A DNA stretch of 64,000 nucleotides from Streptomyces natalensis ATCC 27448 (GCF_000935125.1 NZ_JRKI01000061.1:682001-746000), one strand, 5' to 3'. Positions 1-9,063 are shown, counted from the first letter of the stretch. Notes: generated by a model from the letters alone, not told the origin. Translations and numbers: made by a program.

Positions 1-35
1 CCCACCGCGCGGCGGCCGCGTGCGACCGTGCGTGG

Positions 36-938
36 TCATTTGCCCATCAGGGAGCCGAAGTTGGTGCCCGAGCCCAGGAAGAAGCCGGCGACCAGCAGGA
101 TCATGGTGGCCGGGACCATGAAGGTGGTGATCACCATGGTGGCTTTGGGGACGGCGCGGGTGGCGCGGCGGCGGGCGTTCTGGGCGTCGGTGCGGCGCAT
201 GTCGTTGGCGATCTGGATGAGGGTGTCCACGATGGGGGAGCCGAGTTCCTCGCCCTGCTGAAGGGCCGTGACGAACTGGGCGACCTGTTCGGAGTCGTTG
301 CGTTTGCGCAGTTCGTCGAAGGCCACGCGGCGGCTGACGCCCATGTCCATCTGCCGCAGGGTGATGCGCAGTTCGTCGGCCCAGGGGCCTTCGTATTTCT
401 CGGCGACGCGGTCCAGAGCCTGGCGGAAACCGAGCCCCGCGCTGACGACGACGGCGAGGACGTCCAGGAAGTCGGGGAGGGTCCGTTCGATGGTGTCCCT
501 GCGCTGGCGGATCGCGGCCCAGATGCCCACTTCGGTCCAGAAGAGCGCGAAGAGGACCATCAGGACGGCGAGGAGGGGCTGGCCGCGCAGCACCATCACC
601 AGGGCGGCGACGAGGCCGAGCGCACCATAGACGGCGCGGCGGGCGGCGTAGCGGTCGACGGTGAGGCCGGCGGGGTTGCCGGCCTGGTCGATACGGCGGC
701 GGACCCGGGCGACGCGTCTCTCGCCCATCAGGCGCAGGACCAGGGGCGCATGGCGCATACCCAGGCGGTCGACCGCCGAGCCGACGACCGTCGTCCGGGT
801 CGCGCCGACCTCCAGGGACAGCGCCAGGTCGGGCGGGAGTCTGGCCTCGCGGCGGTAGAGGGCGATGCCGCAGCAGATGCCGGCGACCGAGAGGGCGAAG
901 GCGAGGGCCAGGAGGATTCCGATTCCCATGCTTCCCAT
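36..938 (-). CDS. tadC: TadC-like pilus assembly inner-membrane platform protein
   Basis: A 300-residue membrane protein of the type II secretion F (GspF/TadC) family. It opens with a hydrophobic helix, has another hydrophobic pair near residues 105-140, then a cytoplasmic T2SSF domain containing FLDVLAVVVSAGLGFRQAL, and ends with a final membrane segment. With TadB it should form the inner-membrane platform through which the TadA ATPase drives assembly of Flp-type pili. It is the last gene visible in a co-directional tad operon and starts 72 bases after the tadB stop. Two starts are possible, at 938 and at 929; the second has the better-placed GGGA ribosome site. The Flp pilin gene itself is not in the window. 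Confidence 0.85.
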   Translation of the reverse strand: MGSMGIGILLALAFALSVAGICCGIALYRREARLPPDLALSLEVGATRTTVVGSAVDRLGMRHAPLVLRLMGERRVARVRRRIDQAGNPAGLTVDRYAARRAVYGALGLVAALVMVLRGQPLLAVLMVLFALFWTEVGIWAAIRQRRDTIERTLPDFLDVLAVVVSAGLGFRQALDRVAEKYEGPWADELRITLRQMDMGVSRRVAFDELRKRNDSEQVAQFVTALQQGEELGSPIVDTLIQIANDMRRTDAQNARRRATRAVPKATMVITTFMVPATMILLVAGFFLGSGTNFGSLMGK

Positions 939-1010
939 GCGTGTGTCCGAGGCTCCTGGGCGGTGTGGGTGGGCGGTGAGGTACGGGGACGGTGGGGTGC
1001 GGGCGGCGCG

Positions 1011-1961
1011 CTAGACGTCGATCTTGGAGAAGCGGCGGATGAACCAGAAGCCGAGGGCGTAGAGGACGAACGCCACCACGACCGCCGCCTGGCCGAGGAA
1101 GGTGGAGGTCATCCGGTCGATGGCGCCGGGGGCGATGCGGTTCATCAGCAGCAGGGTGCCGATGCCCAGCAGCGGGACGACATACGCCGTGATGACCACC
1201 TGGGAGAGCTGGGTGCGGACCTCGCGGCGGGTCTCCTTGCGCTCCTCCAGGGTCTTGGTGAGGTTGCGCAGGGAGCCGACGACGGTGCCGCCCGCGCGGT
1301 TGGCGAGCACCAAGGTGGTGACCAGCACGACCAGTTCGCGCGAGGGCAGGCGTTCGGCGAGCTCCCCGAGGGCCTCGTCGACGGAGTGGCCGACGGCGAG
1401 TTTGTCGGAGACCCTGGCCAGTTCCTCGCCCGCGGGGGCCTCCAGTTCCTCGGCGGCCATGCCCAGGGCGGTGCGCAGGGCCAGGCCCGCCTGGGTGGCG
1501 TTGGCCAGGATCCGGGAGAGTTCGGGGAGCTGGTTGATGAACTTCTCGATGCGCTTCTGGCGCTGCCAGTTGAGGAAGGCGGCGGCCGACCAGACGGCCA
1601 CCAGCGCGGCGATCGGGCCGAAGAACGGGGCGAGGGTGGCCTGGGCGATCAGCCACAGGGCGGCCATCGCGGCCAGCAGGGAGACCAGGAACTCACCGGG
1701 GGTCAGGTCCAGTCCGGTGGCGGTCAGCCGCCGTTCTAGGTGGCGGCCGAGGCGGGTGCCGCGCAGCGTGCGGTCGACGGAGGGGAAGCGGCGGCGGCGC
1801 GCGGCCGGGGGCAGTCCGTGCTCGTCGGCAAGGCGGTCGACGATGGCCTGGCGGCGGTCGCGCCCGCTGACGTAGGCCCGTACGCCGAGGACCGCCAGCA
1901 CTCCGCACAGCACGGTGGCGACGAGGGCGAGCACGGGAAGCAGCGCGGTGCCGCCGGTCAT
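1011..1961 (-). CDS. tadB: TadB-like pilus assembly protein
   Basis: A 316-residue protein with a single N-terminal membrane helix, a charged linker, two further helices around residues 90-130, and a T2SSF domain ending in a hydrophobic hairpin. This is the layout of TadB, partner of TadC in the platform of the Tad (tight adherence) secretion machine. Its ATG overlaps the tadA stop as ATGA, so the two are almost certainly translationally coupled. Assignment as TadB rather than TadC rests on its position directly after tadA and the longer N-terminal region. Confidence 0.85.
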   Translation of the reverse strand: MTGGTALLPVLALVATVLCGVLAVLGVRAYVSGRDRRQAIVDRLADEHGLPPAARRRRFPSVDRTLRGTRLGRHLERRLTATGLDLTPGEFLVSLLAAMAALWLIAQATLAPFFGPIAALVAVWSAAAFLNWQRQKRIEKFINQLPELSRILANATQAGLALRTALGMAAEELEAPAGEELARVSDKLAVGHSVDEALGELAERLPSRELVVLVTTLVLANRAGGTVVGSLRNLTKTLEERKETRREVRTQLSQVVITAYVVPLLGIGTLLLMNRIAPGAIDRMTSTFLGQAAVVVAFVLYALGFWFIRRFSKIDV

Positions 1962-3298
1962 GAGTGGGCCTTCCGGAGGGCGAGCTGGTCGTCGGTGACC
2001 GCCACGCCGAAGGCGGGCGGGGTGGGCTCGCCGGCCATGACGAGGCGTTCGGCGACCCGGCGTGGCAGCGGGAAGTAGCGGAAGCGGCCGTGGACGACGC
2101 GGTCGGCGCCCATCGGTTCGGCGTCGAAGCGGCAGACGGTGGCGAGCCGGTAGTCCTCGTGGCCGCGGGAGTCGAGCAGGGCGATCTCACTGATCCGGCG
2201 GGAGCCGTCGGCGTGCCGGGTGAGCTGGACCAGGCAGTCGACGGCGCTGTTGATCTGGTCCCGCAGCGCCTCGAAGGGGACCTTGACATCCGACATCGAG
2301 GCCAGGGTCTGGAGCCGCATCAGGGCGTCCTCGGCGCTGTTGGCGTGGACGGTGGCCAGCGAACCGTCGTGGCCGGTGGACATGGCCTGGAGCATGTCGA
2401 GGGTCTCGCCGCCGCGTACCTCGCCGACGATGATGCGGTCGGGGCGCATGCGCAGGGAGTTGCGGACCAGGTCGCGGATGGTGATCCGGCCCTTGCCCTC
2501 GACGTTGGGCGGGCGGGACTCCAGGCGGATCACATGGGTCTGCTGGAGCTGGAGTTCGGCCGCGTCCTCGACCGTGATGATCCGCTCCCCGTCGGGGATC
2601 AGCCCGGAGAGGGCGTTGAGCAGGGTGGTCTTGCCGGCGCCGGTGGCCCCGGAGACCACGACGTTGAACTTGGCGCGCACCAGGCCCGCCAGCAGCACCA
2701 GCATCTGCTCGTCGAGGGTGCCCATGCCGATGAGTTCGGCGAGGGTGTAGGCGCGCGGGAAGCGGCGGATGGTGAGGGTGGCGCCGTTGAGGGCGAGCGG
2801 CGGGATGATGACGTTGACGCGTTCGCCGGAGGGAAGACGGGCGTCGACCATCGGATTGGACTCGTCCACCCGGCGGTTGACCGTCGAGACGATCCGCTCG
2901 ATGGTCTGCATCAGCTGCTCGTGCGAGGCGAAGCGGACGGGCACCAGCTCGACCCGGCCGGAGCGCTCGACATACACCTGGTCGGGGCCGTTGACCATGA
3001 TTTCGGTGATGGAGGCGTCCTCCAGGAGCGGTTCGAGGACGCCCAGGCCCAGCGCCTCGTCGACCACCCGGCGGATGAGCTGGGCGCGTTCGGCGGTGGA
3101 CAGCACCGGGCCCTCGCGGCTGATGATGTGGCCCAGGACGCGTTCCAGACGCGAGCGGCGCTCGGCGGCGCTGAGCGCGGACATCTCGGCGAGGTCGATC
3201 TCTTCGAGCAGCTTGGCGCGGTAGACGGCGACCAGATGGTTGTCGTGGCGCGCCTCCGCCGGCGGTTCGGGGGCGACGATCCGTGCTTTGAGGCTCAT
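1958..3298 (-). CDS. tadA: TadA/CpaF family secretion ATPase
   Basis: A 446-residue type II/IV secretion ATPase. The Walker A motif GATGAGKT lies at about residues 217-224. A Walker B region with RPDRIIVGEVRGGE and a His-box ATVHANS follow, as in the CpaF/TadA branch. The N-terminal 100 residues form the usual all-helical extension. It should hexamerise at the membrane and power polymerisation and secretion of Flp pilin through TadB/TadC. It starts with ATG overlapping the preceding stop by four bases (ATGA) and its own stop overlaps tadB the same way, so the operon is tightly coupled. Confidence 0.93.
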   Translation of the reverse strand: MSLKARIVAPEPPAEARHDNHLVAVYRAKLLEEIDLAEMSALSAAERRSRLERVLGHIISREGPVLSTAERAQLIRRVVDEALGLGVLEPLLEDASITEIMVNGPDQVYVERSGRVELVPVRFASHEQLMQTIERIVSTVNRRVDESNPMVDARLPSGERVNVIIPPLALNGATLTIRRFPRAYTLAELIGMGTLDEQMLVLLAGLVRAKFNVVVSGATGAGKTTLLNALSGLIPDGERIITVEDAAELQLQQTHVIRLESRPPNVEGKGRITIRDLVRNSLRMRPDRIIVGEVRGGETLDMLQAMSTGHDGSLATVHANSAEDALMRLQTLASMSDVKVPFEALRDQINSAVDCLVQLTRHADGSRRISEIALLDSRGHEDYRLATVCRFDAEPMGADRVVHGRFRYFPLPRRVAERLVMAGEPTPPAFGVAVTDDQLALRKAHS

Positions 3299-3777
3299 CG
3301 CGGCGGTGCTCCTGCTGCTCGTTGGGTTCCCTGCGCCGGCACTTCCCGGGCTCCTTCGTACGGTCCCGCCGCGGCCTGGCCGTCGTGCGCGGGGCGGGGC
3401 ATGGTGGCGCTGCGGCGGGCGGAGCCGAAGTCGACGCCGGGGACGATCGAGGGGATGTGGACGGTCGCGGTGGCCTGCACCGCGTCCCCGCCCCCGCCCA
3501 CCGAGACGGTGGCGCCCTTCGCGATCCAGCCGCTCATCGCGGCCTTGCCCGCGCCGGCGGGATCGGTCTCGCGGTCGGCCGCGTCCAGGGAGGCGGTACG
3601 GGCCGCGGCGCGGGCGCCCGTACCGGCCTGCTGGACGGCGTAGGCGCCCAGGCCCAGCTGGATCACGGCCAGCGCCACGGCCAGCAGGACGGGCAGGAAG
3701 CCGAGGAATTCGATCGAGACCTGGCCGCGGTCGCGGGGGCGGCCGCGCAGCCGGGCGGGGAGCGGGAAGGGGGCCAT
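3295..3777 (-). CDS. TadE/TadF-like pseudopilin-type membrane protein
   Basis: A 160-residue protein with an N-terminal arginine-rich stretch, the TadE-type motif RGQVSIEFLGFLPVL, and one membrane helix at about residues 20-45. The rest is an extracytoplasmic region rich in Gly/Ala and a basic Pro-rich tail. TadE-like proteins are processed like prepilins and act as minor pilins of the Tad apparatus. It is the second of two consecutive TadE-like genes and its ATG overlaps the upstream stop as ATGA. Its product is probably the TadF-like partner, but the two cannot be told apart by sequence alone. Confidence 0.8.
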   Translation of the reverse strand: MAPFPLPARLRGRPRDRGQVSIEFLGFLPVLLAVALAVIQLGLGAYAVQQAGTGARAAARTASLDAADRETDPAGAGKAAMSGWIAKGATVSVGGGGDAVQATATVHIPSIVPGVDFGSARRSATMPRPAHDGQAAAGPYEGAREVPAQGTQRAAGAPPR

Positions 3778-4160
3778 CAGTCCCGGGCCTCCTTCGCCGC
3801 GCCGGCCGAACCGGACACCGTCCAGGGGAAGCTGGCGGCGCCGGGGAACAGCACCGGGACCTTGATGCGGACCGTCGCCTTCCACAGCCCGGCCTCGGTG
3901 TGGCAGTCGGTGGTGGTGCCGCGGCGCCAGGCGCCGGGCAGATCGCGCAGGGCGGCGGCGTGGCAGGCGCCCGGGCCGCCGGTGTCCAGGGCGGTGGCGG
4001 CCCGTGCGCCGCGGTCGGCGGAGTTGGCCGCGAGCGCGTACGTGTAGCCGGTCAGGACGAACTGCCACAGCAGGATCAGCACCAGCGCGATCAGCGGGAG
4101 CAGACCGAGGAATTCGACGGAGACCTGGCCGCGGTCGCTGCCGCCCAGCGGGCGCCGCAC
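3777..4160 (-). CDS. tadE: TadE-like minor pilin
   Basis: A 127-residue protein. After a short basic head comes RGQVSVEFLGLLPLI, the TadE domain signature, followed by one membrane helix (residues about 17-40) and an extracytoplasmic domain with two cysteines. It begins with GTG; the ribosome site GAGGAG lies inside the end of the upstream tadZ gene, whose stop ends four bases before this start. The gene resembles its downstream neighbour over the membrane segment, which suggests an old duplication. Confidence 0.82.
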   Translation of the reverse strand: MRRPLGGSDRGQVSVEFLGLLPLIALVLILLWQFVLTGYTYALAANSADRGARAATALDTGGPGACHAAALRDLPGAWRRGTTTDCHTEAGLWKATVRIKVPVLFPGAASFPWTVSGSAGAAKEARD

Positions 4161-4163
4161 GGC

Positions 4164-5648
4164 TCAGCGCTCCTCGTACGGACCGGGCGCGCCGAACGGA
4201 CCCGTCGTGCCGGTCGATCCGGTCGGTCCCATCGGTCCCGCCGGGCCGGTCGCCGCCGGGGCACCGCGCCGGGCGCCGAACCTCGGGGCCGGGCCGAACC
4301 CGGATGCCCCCGGGGCCGGACCCTGAGCCGTCCCCGGTCCGGGAGCCGCCCCGGCGGTTATCGCCTTGCGCATGCGCACGGTCAGCGCCGTACGCGCCCG
4401 GGGGCCGCCGCGACCCTGGCGGGCGGCGGGCGCCTCGACCAGACCCAGCTCGCCCGCCAGCGCCCACAGCGCCTGCTTGACCGTCGAGCGGGCGTCCAGG
4501 TCCTGCATCCGGCCCGCGTCGACACAGGGCTGAAGTTCCTTGAAGGCGGCCGGGATCGAGGTCCTGGCCATCAGGGTGCCGGTGGCCTTCGCCACCAGCG
4601 GCGGCTGGATCTCGGTGCTGCGGCTGAGGCGGTTGACCAGGGTCGTGGTGTCCGCGGCCTTGCGGATCTGGAGGCGGTCCCACAGCCGCACCTGGCGTTT
4701 GGCGGCGCGTACGGCCACCACGTCCGGGGTGGTCACCAGCAGCGCCACATCGGCGAGTTCGACGGCCGCGGCGTTCGCGGACTGCATCTGGGCGCCGCAG
4801 TCGACGACCACCACCTCGTAACGGGAGCGCAGCGCGGCCACGATGTGCCGGGCGGCCCGGTCGTCCACCTCCTCGCCACGCTCGCCCTCCTCCGGGGCCA
4901 GCAGCAGCCCCAGGCCGGTGGGGTGGTCGTGCACCGCGTCCTGGAGGACCCGTACGGACAGGTCCTCGATGCCGGCGAGGTCCACCAGCGAGCGGCGGAA
5001 CTGGACGTCCAAATAGGAGGCGACATCGCCGGACTGGAGGTCCATGTCCACCAGCGCGACGCTGCGGCCCGCGGCGCGGGCGGCGAGCGCCAGCTGGACG
5101 GCGGTGACCGTGGTGCCGACACCGCCCTTGGCGCCGGTCACCGTCACCAGCGTCCCGGCGGGCCCGGGGGCCGCGTCCGGGCCGCCGCCCAGGTGGACCC
5201 GTACACCCGCCGACCACTGGGCGGCCGCCTGCACCCGCGCGGCCAGTTCCTCGTAGCCCAGGGGCAGTCCGACGATGCCGCGGGCGCCGGCGTCCATCGC
5301 CGCGGAGAACAGCGCGGGCCCCGCGTCCTGGGTGATCAGGACGACGCCCACGGCAGGGAAGCGCAGCGCCACCTCGCGGATCAGCTCAAGGGCGGGCAGC
5401 GGGCCGATCCGTTCGTGGACGAGGACGACCTCGGGCAGCGCGTCGACGGCGGGCGCCGGGCCGCGGCCGCCGGTGGGATCGGCGGGCGGCCGGGCGGACG
5501 GCGCGGCGGCCTGGGCCAGGGCTGCCAGCAGCGCACCGGAGTCGGCGACCGCCGGTGCGGGCTCGGCGTCCGGCAGCTGGCTGAGCAGCGAGGACAGCAC
5601 GCGGGCGGCGTCCGGGTCGCCCACTGCGGGCAGGATGCGGATGGTCAC
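4164..5648 (-). CDS. tadZ: TadZ/CpaE-like MinD-family localisation ATPase
   Basis: A 494-residue protein with an N-terminal receiver-like domain (residues about 1-135) and then a MinD/ParA-type ATPase whose deviant Walker A is GAKGGVGTT at about residues 172-180. The Walker B-like segment VVVDCGAQ and a long Pro/Gly/Thr-rich C-terminal tail (from about residue 440) follow. CpaE/TadZ proteins place the Tad machine in the cell. It begins with GTG preceded by GGAGGCCCAG. It sits between cpaB and the tadE genes, the normal order in actinobacterial tad loci. The repetitive Gly-Pro-Thr tail is unusual for the family. Confidence 0.87.
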   Translation of the reverse strand: MTIRILPAVGDPDAARVLSSLLSQLPDAEPAPAVADSGALLAALAQAAAPSARPPADPTGGRGPAPAVDALPEVVLVHERIGPLPALELIREVALRFPAVGVVLITQDAGPALFSAAMDAGARGIVGLPLGYEELAARVQAAAQWSAGVRVHLGGGPDAAPGPAGTLVTVTGAKGGVGTTVTAVQLALAARAAGRSVALVDMDLQSGDVASYLDVQFRRSLVDLAGIEDLSVRVLQDAVHDHPTGLGLLLAPEEGERGEEVDDRAARHIVAALRSRYEVVVVDCGAQMQSANAAAVELADVALLVTTPDVVAVRAAKRQVRLWDRLQIRKAADTTTLVNRLSRSTEIQPPLVAKATGTLMARTSIPAAFKELQPCVDAGRMQDLDARSTVKQALWALAGELGLVEAPAARQGRGGPRARTALTVRMRKAITAGAAPGPGTAQGPAPGASGFGPAPRFGARRGAPAATGPAGPMGPTGSTGTTGPFGAPGPYEER

Positions 5649-5661
5649 CTGGGCCTCCGGG

Positions 5662-6381
5662 TCACTTGTCGCCGTCGAGGGTGTAGGTGCGCTCGCCGGG
5701 CGGGATGGTGGCCGGGCCGCCCGGGGCGAGGAGGGCGAGCCGGACGTGGGAGGCGAAGGACTCGGCGTAGGCGACCCGCTGGGCGTCCTGGGTGTCCAGG
5801 GCGAAGGTGATCGGGACGGCCTCGCCGGCCTGGCGGTTGGTGCCGGTGGTGTCGCCCGGGTCCCTGGTCTCCAGGGGCGTCAGCTTGCCGACGTCGATGA
5901 CCTGGGCGCCGGCGACGATGACCTTGGAGACCGGCTTGTCCTCGGGGCGTTTGCCCTCGAAGGTGGCGTAGATGTTCACCCGGGCCCCGGGGTTGATCTT
6001 GCCGGCCACACCGGTGGAGGCGTCGATCATGATGGCGATCTCCTGCTGCCCCGGCTTCAGCGCGGGCCGCTCGACGACCATGTCCTCCTGGAGCAGCGAG
6101 CCCTTCTTCAGGGGCGTCACCGCGATCTTTCCGCGCACCTGGTCCAGGTTGGTCACCGCGGTGGTCGGCAGCCACCGCTTCGGCATCGCCACCTTTTCGA
6201 ACTGCCCGGGATCCAGCGGCTTGTAGGCCGCGACATCCGCCTTCAGCCGGTAGGCCGCCCTCTCCGGCCCGACCTTGGACTCGACGTTCTTGATCACCGA
6301 CAGGACGCCGAGGAACGCGCCGACCGCACAGAGGGCCGACAGGAGCAGCAGGATCACTCCGCGGCGCTGGCGAGAGTTCAT
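5662..6381 (-). CDS. cpaB: CpaB/RcpC-like SAF-domain pilus assembly protein
   Basis: A 239-residue protein with one N-terminal membrane helix (about residues 8-28) and a periplasmic SAF/CpaB domain in two parts, including LLQEDMVVERPALKPGQQEIAIMI. CpaB (RcpC) proteins are accessory components of the Tad secretion channel. The chosen ATG gives MNSRQRRGVILLLL. A longer frame upstream is Pro/Arg-rich and unlikely to be translated. It is followed after 13 bases by tadZ. Confidence 0.82.
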   Translation of the reverse strand: MNSRQRRGVILLLLSALCAVGAFLGVLSVIKNVESKVGPERAAYRLKADVAAYKPLDPGQFEKVAMPKRWLPTTAVTNLDQVRGKIAVTPLKKGSLLQEDMVVERPALKPGQQEIAIMIDASTGVAGKINPGARVNIYATFEGKRPEDKPVSKVIVAGAQVIDVGKLTPLETRDPGDTTGTNRQAGEAVPITFALDTQDAQRVAYAESFASHVRLALLAPGGPATIPPGERTYTLDGDK

Positions 6382-6451
6382 GGGGGTTGGACCTCGTTCG
6401 GGGACGGGGAGACGGGCGGACGGGGCACGGTCGGGGCCGGCGACAGGTGGG

Positions 6452-7600
6452 TCAGCGCACGTGGGCCACCGTCCGTGCGGTGCCGGGGAGGCCGGGCGGG
6501 TCCCATCGGCCGGGGGCGGACGGTTCCGCGGCGGCACCGGGTCCGCGGACGTCGGGCTGTCCGGGGGCGCCGCCGCCTGCGCCCGGTACGCCCGACGGTG
6601 CCACGGGGGACAGGCCGCGGCGGCGCAGCGGGGAGGGGGGTGACGGCGGGGCGGCGGGCGGCGGGGGCATGGGCGGGGTGGGGCCGGTCGCCGCGGTGCC
6701 GGGTGCCCCGGTGGCCCCAGCGGCGTCCGGCCCGGCTATGGCTGCGGGTGACGCCCCCGCGCCGCCCGCCGACCGTTCGCGCGCCACCGGCGTGGCGCAG
6801 AACGCGCAGCGCTCGCCGATCAGTTCCAGGCCGCACCAGCGGCACTCCTCGCGCCGTACGGACGACACCAGCCGGTGCAGCACGGAGGGATCGGGGATAG
6901 CTGCGGCGAATTCGATCAGCTTCTGGGTGCCCCACCACCGGGCGGACTCGGCCGGCAGCCGGGCCTCGTAGGCGCCCTGCACCTGCCAGGCCGGGGCCAG
7001 CACGCCGTCCACCCACTCCGCGGCCAGCGCTCCGCGGGCGACCGCGAGCTGGGTGGCGAACCCGGGGGCGGGCAGCCCGGCCCGTTGGCTGTGCCGGTCG
7101 AGATGCTCCAGATGCGGCTGCGGGCTGGCCAGTACCGCGAAATGCGCACCGGGCAGCCAGGACTTCATATGGGAGCGCAGATCGACCTCGACGCGGTCCA
7201 GCCCGCTGACGCTGCCCAGCAGGGCGCCCGCGTGGACGTAGTGCGCCAGCAGCCGCGCCGCGCAGGCGAGCACCCCCGGGCCGAAGCCGCCCAGCGTCAG
7301 CTGCCGCAGCTGGTGGGCGAGCACCGCCACCCCCAGGGGCGGCAGGGACAGCGGCACGATCGCGATCCGGTCGCTTTCCAGGACGGAGCGCAGGGTGTGC
7401 AGCCGGCGGATGTGGTCGGGCGGACAGGCCGAGGAGTAGAGCACGACGAGATGGCCGTGGTGTTCGAGGACGGCGGCGGTCTCCGTCAGGGCCTCGTCCA
7501 GCGGCTGGAGTTGCGGGGCCCGCAGGACGACCGCGGCGGGGGTCTGCGGATCGGCGGGCAGCGCGAGGTCAGGGCTGGTGACTGCAATCGCGGTCGGCAC
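6452..7600 (-). CDS. Unrecognised tad-linked protein with C-terminal zinc ribbon and Pro-rich tail
   Basis: A 382-residue protein I do not recognise by function. The first 240 residues look like an alpha/beta domain, with LVVLYSSACPPDHIRRL as its clearest strand-turn-helix. A four-cysteine zinc ribbon (CRWCGLE then CAFC) follows near residues 265-285, and a Gly/Pro/Ala-rich disordered tail of about 100 residues ends it. The start is taken as GTG at 7600 because a GGGGGAG ribosome site lies just upstream; an ATG at 7675 would add 25 residues without one. It is the first gene of the tad operon and is probably an accessory or regulatory factor of pilus assembly. That role is inferred from position only. 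Confidence 0.6.
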   Translation of the reverse strand: MPTAIAVTSPDLALPADPQTPAAVVLRAPQLQPLDEALTETAAVLEHHGHLVVLYSSACPPDHIRRLHTLRSVLESDRIAIVPLSLPPLGVAVLAHQLRQLTLGGFGPGVLACAARLLAHYVHAGALLGSVSGLDRVEVDLRSHMKSWLPGAHFAVLASPQPHLEHLDRHSQRAGLPAPGFATQLAVARGALAAEWVDGVLAPAWQVQGAYEARLPAESARWWGTQKLIEFAAAIPDPSVLHRLVSSVRREECRWCGLELIGERCAFCATPVARERSAGGAGASPAAIAGPDAAGATGAPGTAATGPTPPMPPPPAAPPSPPSPLRRRGLSPVAPSGVPGAGGGAPGQPDVRGPGAAAEPSAPGRWDPPGLPGTARTVAHVR

Positions 7601-7810
7601 GTCGCTCCCCCACTCCCAGCGGCCGCCGGGGGTCCGGGACCGCGGATCGGCACAGCTCTGCGCCATCGGCGCCATACGCTCAGCACTTTATCCACGAGAT
7701 ACGCCCCAGAGAACATGTTCCGGGCTACTCGTCGTCGCGACGGTCCGGCAGGGAAACGGTACATACCGGCCGGGCAACCGATGCGGGAACTTCCGCTTCC
7801 GCACGAACTC

Positions 7811-7837
7811 TTGACAGGCTCAATGGTCTGGACCACG
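7811..7837 (+). promoter_or_regulatory. Chitinase promoter with DasR-responsive (dre-like) operator
   Basis: TTGACA at 7811-7816 is a consensus -35 box. The perfect palindrome TGGTCTGGACCA at 7824-7835 sits where the spacer and -10 would be. It differs by one base from the core of the published Streptomyces dre consensus bound by the GntR-family regulator DasR, which represses chitinolytic genes until glucosamine-6-phosphate rises. The downstream gene is a GH18 chitinase, which makes the match convincing. Confidence 0.8.
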
Positions 7838-7913
7838 TTGGGGGCAAGCCCAGGGGCCCCTGAGCGCGTTGTGGCACCACCCCCTCAACTCCCCCCCCCA
7901 CACGGAGGCAGTC

Positions 7914-8954
7914 GTGGTACGCGCACGTTCAGGAAAAGCCCGCGGACGACTGGCCGCGCTCGGCGCCGCGGCGGCACTGTCCGCCGGCGTCCTCGCCACC
8001 GGCACCGCCGGAGCATCCGAGGTCCACCGGCCCGCGGCCGCACCCGCCGCGCACACCGCCGCCGTACCGAAAGCCGTACCGAAGCACGCCGTCACCGGCT
8101 ACTGGCAGAACTTCGACAACGGCGCCACGGTGCAAAAGCTCAAGGACGTCGACGACGCCTACGACATCATCGCGGTCTCCTTCGCCGACGCCACCGGCCG
8201 GCCGGGCGCCGTCGACTTCCACCTCGACCCGGCCGTCGGCTACGGCTCCGTCGACGACTTCACGGCGGACATCAAGGCCAAGCAGGCGGCCGGGAAGTCG
8301 GTCGTGCTGTCCATCGGCGGCGAGAAGGGCGCGGTCTCGGTCAGCGACGACGCCTCCGCCAAGAACTTCGCCGACTCGGTCGGCAAGCTGATGGACGCCT
8401 ACGGCTTCAACGGTGTCGACATCGACCTGGAAAACGGCCTCAACTCGACGTATATGACGCAGGCCCTCAAGGCCCTGCACGCCGCGCACAGCGACGTCGT
8501 GGTGACCATGGCCCCGCAGACCGTCGACATGCAGTCACCGCAGAACGAGTACTTCAAGACGGCCCTGGGCATCAAGGACTTCCTGACCGTCGTCAACATG
8601 CAGTACTACAACAGCGGTTCGATGAACGGCTGCGACGGCAAGGTCCACGCCCAGGGCTCGGTGGACTTCCTGACGTCGCTCGCCTGTATCCAGCTGGAGG
8701 GCGGGCTCGATCCGTCCCAGGTCGGCATCGGCGTACCGGCCTCCTCCCGCGCGGCCGGCAGCGGCTATGTCTCCCCGGACGTCGTCAACGCCGCCCTGGA
8801 CTGCCTCACCAAGGGCAGCAACTGCGGCTCGTTCAAACCGTCCAGGACCTACCCCGGGCTGCGCGGCGCGATGACCTGGTCCACCAACTGGGATGCCGCG
8901 GGCGGCAACGCCTTCGCGAAGTCGGTGGGCGGGCACGTCCACGGGCTCGGTTGA
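7914..8954 (+). CDS. Secreted GH18 family chitinase
   Basis: A 346-residue exported enzyme. The GTG start at 7914 follows GGAGG by five bases. Residues 1-35 form a signal peptide (Arg-rich head, Ala-rich core, cleavage near TAGAS). The catalytic TIM barrel begins around VTGYWQNF. SIGG (about 133-136) and the GH18 signature NGVDIDLE (catalytic Glu about residue 173) are both present, followed by MAPQT and QYYN loops and a TWSTNWD strand typical of substrate binding. It should hydrolyse beta-1,4-linked GlcNAc polymers outside the cell. There is no carbohydrate-binding module. The dre-like operator upstream predicts DasR control. A TTG at 7869 would add 15 residues but has no ribosome site. Confidence 0.92.
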   Translation: MVRARSGKARGRLAALGAAAALSAGVLATGTAGASEVHRPAAAPAAHTAAVPKAVPKHAVTGYWQNFDNGATVQKLKDVDDAYDIIAVSFADATGRPGAVDFHLDPAVGYGSVDDFTADIKAKQAAGKSVVLSIGGEKGAVSVSDDASAKNFADSVGKLMDAYGFNGVDIDLENGLNSTYMTQALKALHAAHSDVVVTMAPQTVDMQSPQNEYFKTALGIKDFLTVVNMQYYNSGSMNGCDGKVHAQGSVDFLTSLACIQLEGGLDPSQVGIGVPASSRAAGSGYVSPDVVNAALDCLTKGSNCGSFKPSRTYPGLRGAMTWSTNWDAAGGNAFAKSVGGHVHGLG

Positions 8955-8989
8955 CGCGCCGCGGCAGCTCCTCCTGCGCCACCCCCCAC

Positions 8990-9026
8990 CGCCAGGTCCC
9001 GTGCACGGCATGCACGGGACCTGGCG
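8990..9026. terminator. Bidirectional hairpin between convergent genes
   Basis: A perfect 16-bp stem (8990-9005 with 9011-9026) around the 5-base loop CGGCA, lying between the chitinase stop and the stop of the convergent protease gene. It has no strong T tract on either side, as is common for Streptomyces terminators. Confidence 0.75.
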
Positions 9027-9063
9027 TCCTGTACTGACGCCGCTTACGCCCCGGGGGTCCGGC

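Noticed and set aside
1964..3643. Very long open frames antisense to the tad genes and many others
   Set aside because: They lie opposite genes with clear family matches, have Asp/Gly/His-rich or Arg/Pro-rich composition typical of shadow frames in high-GC DNA, and lack ribosome sites.
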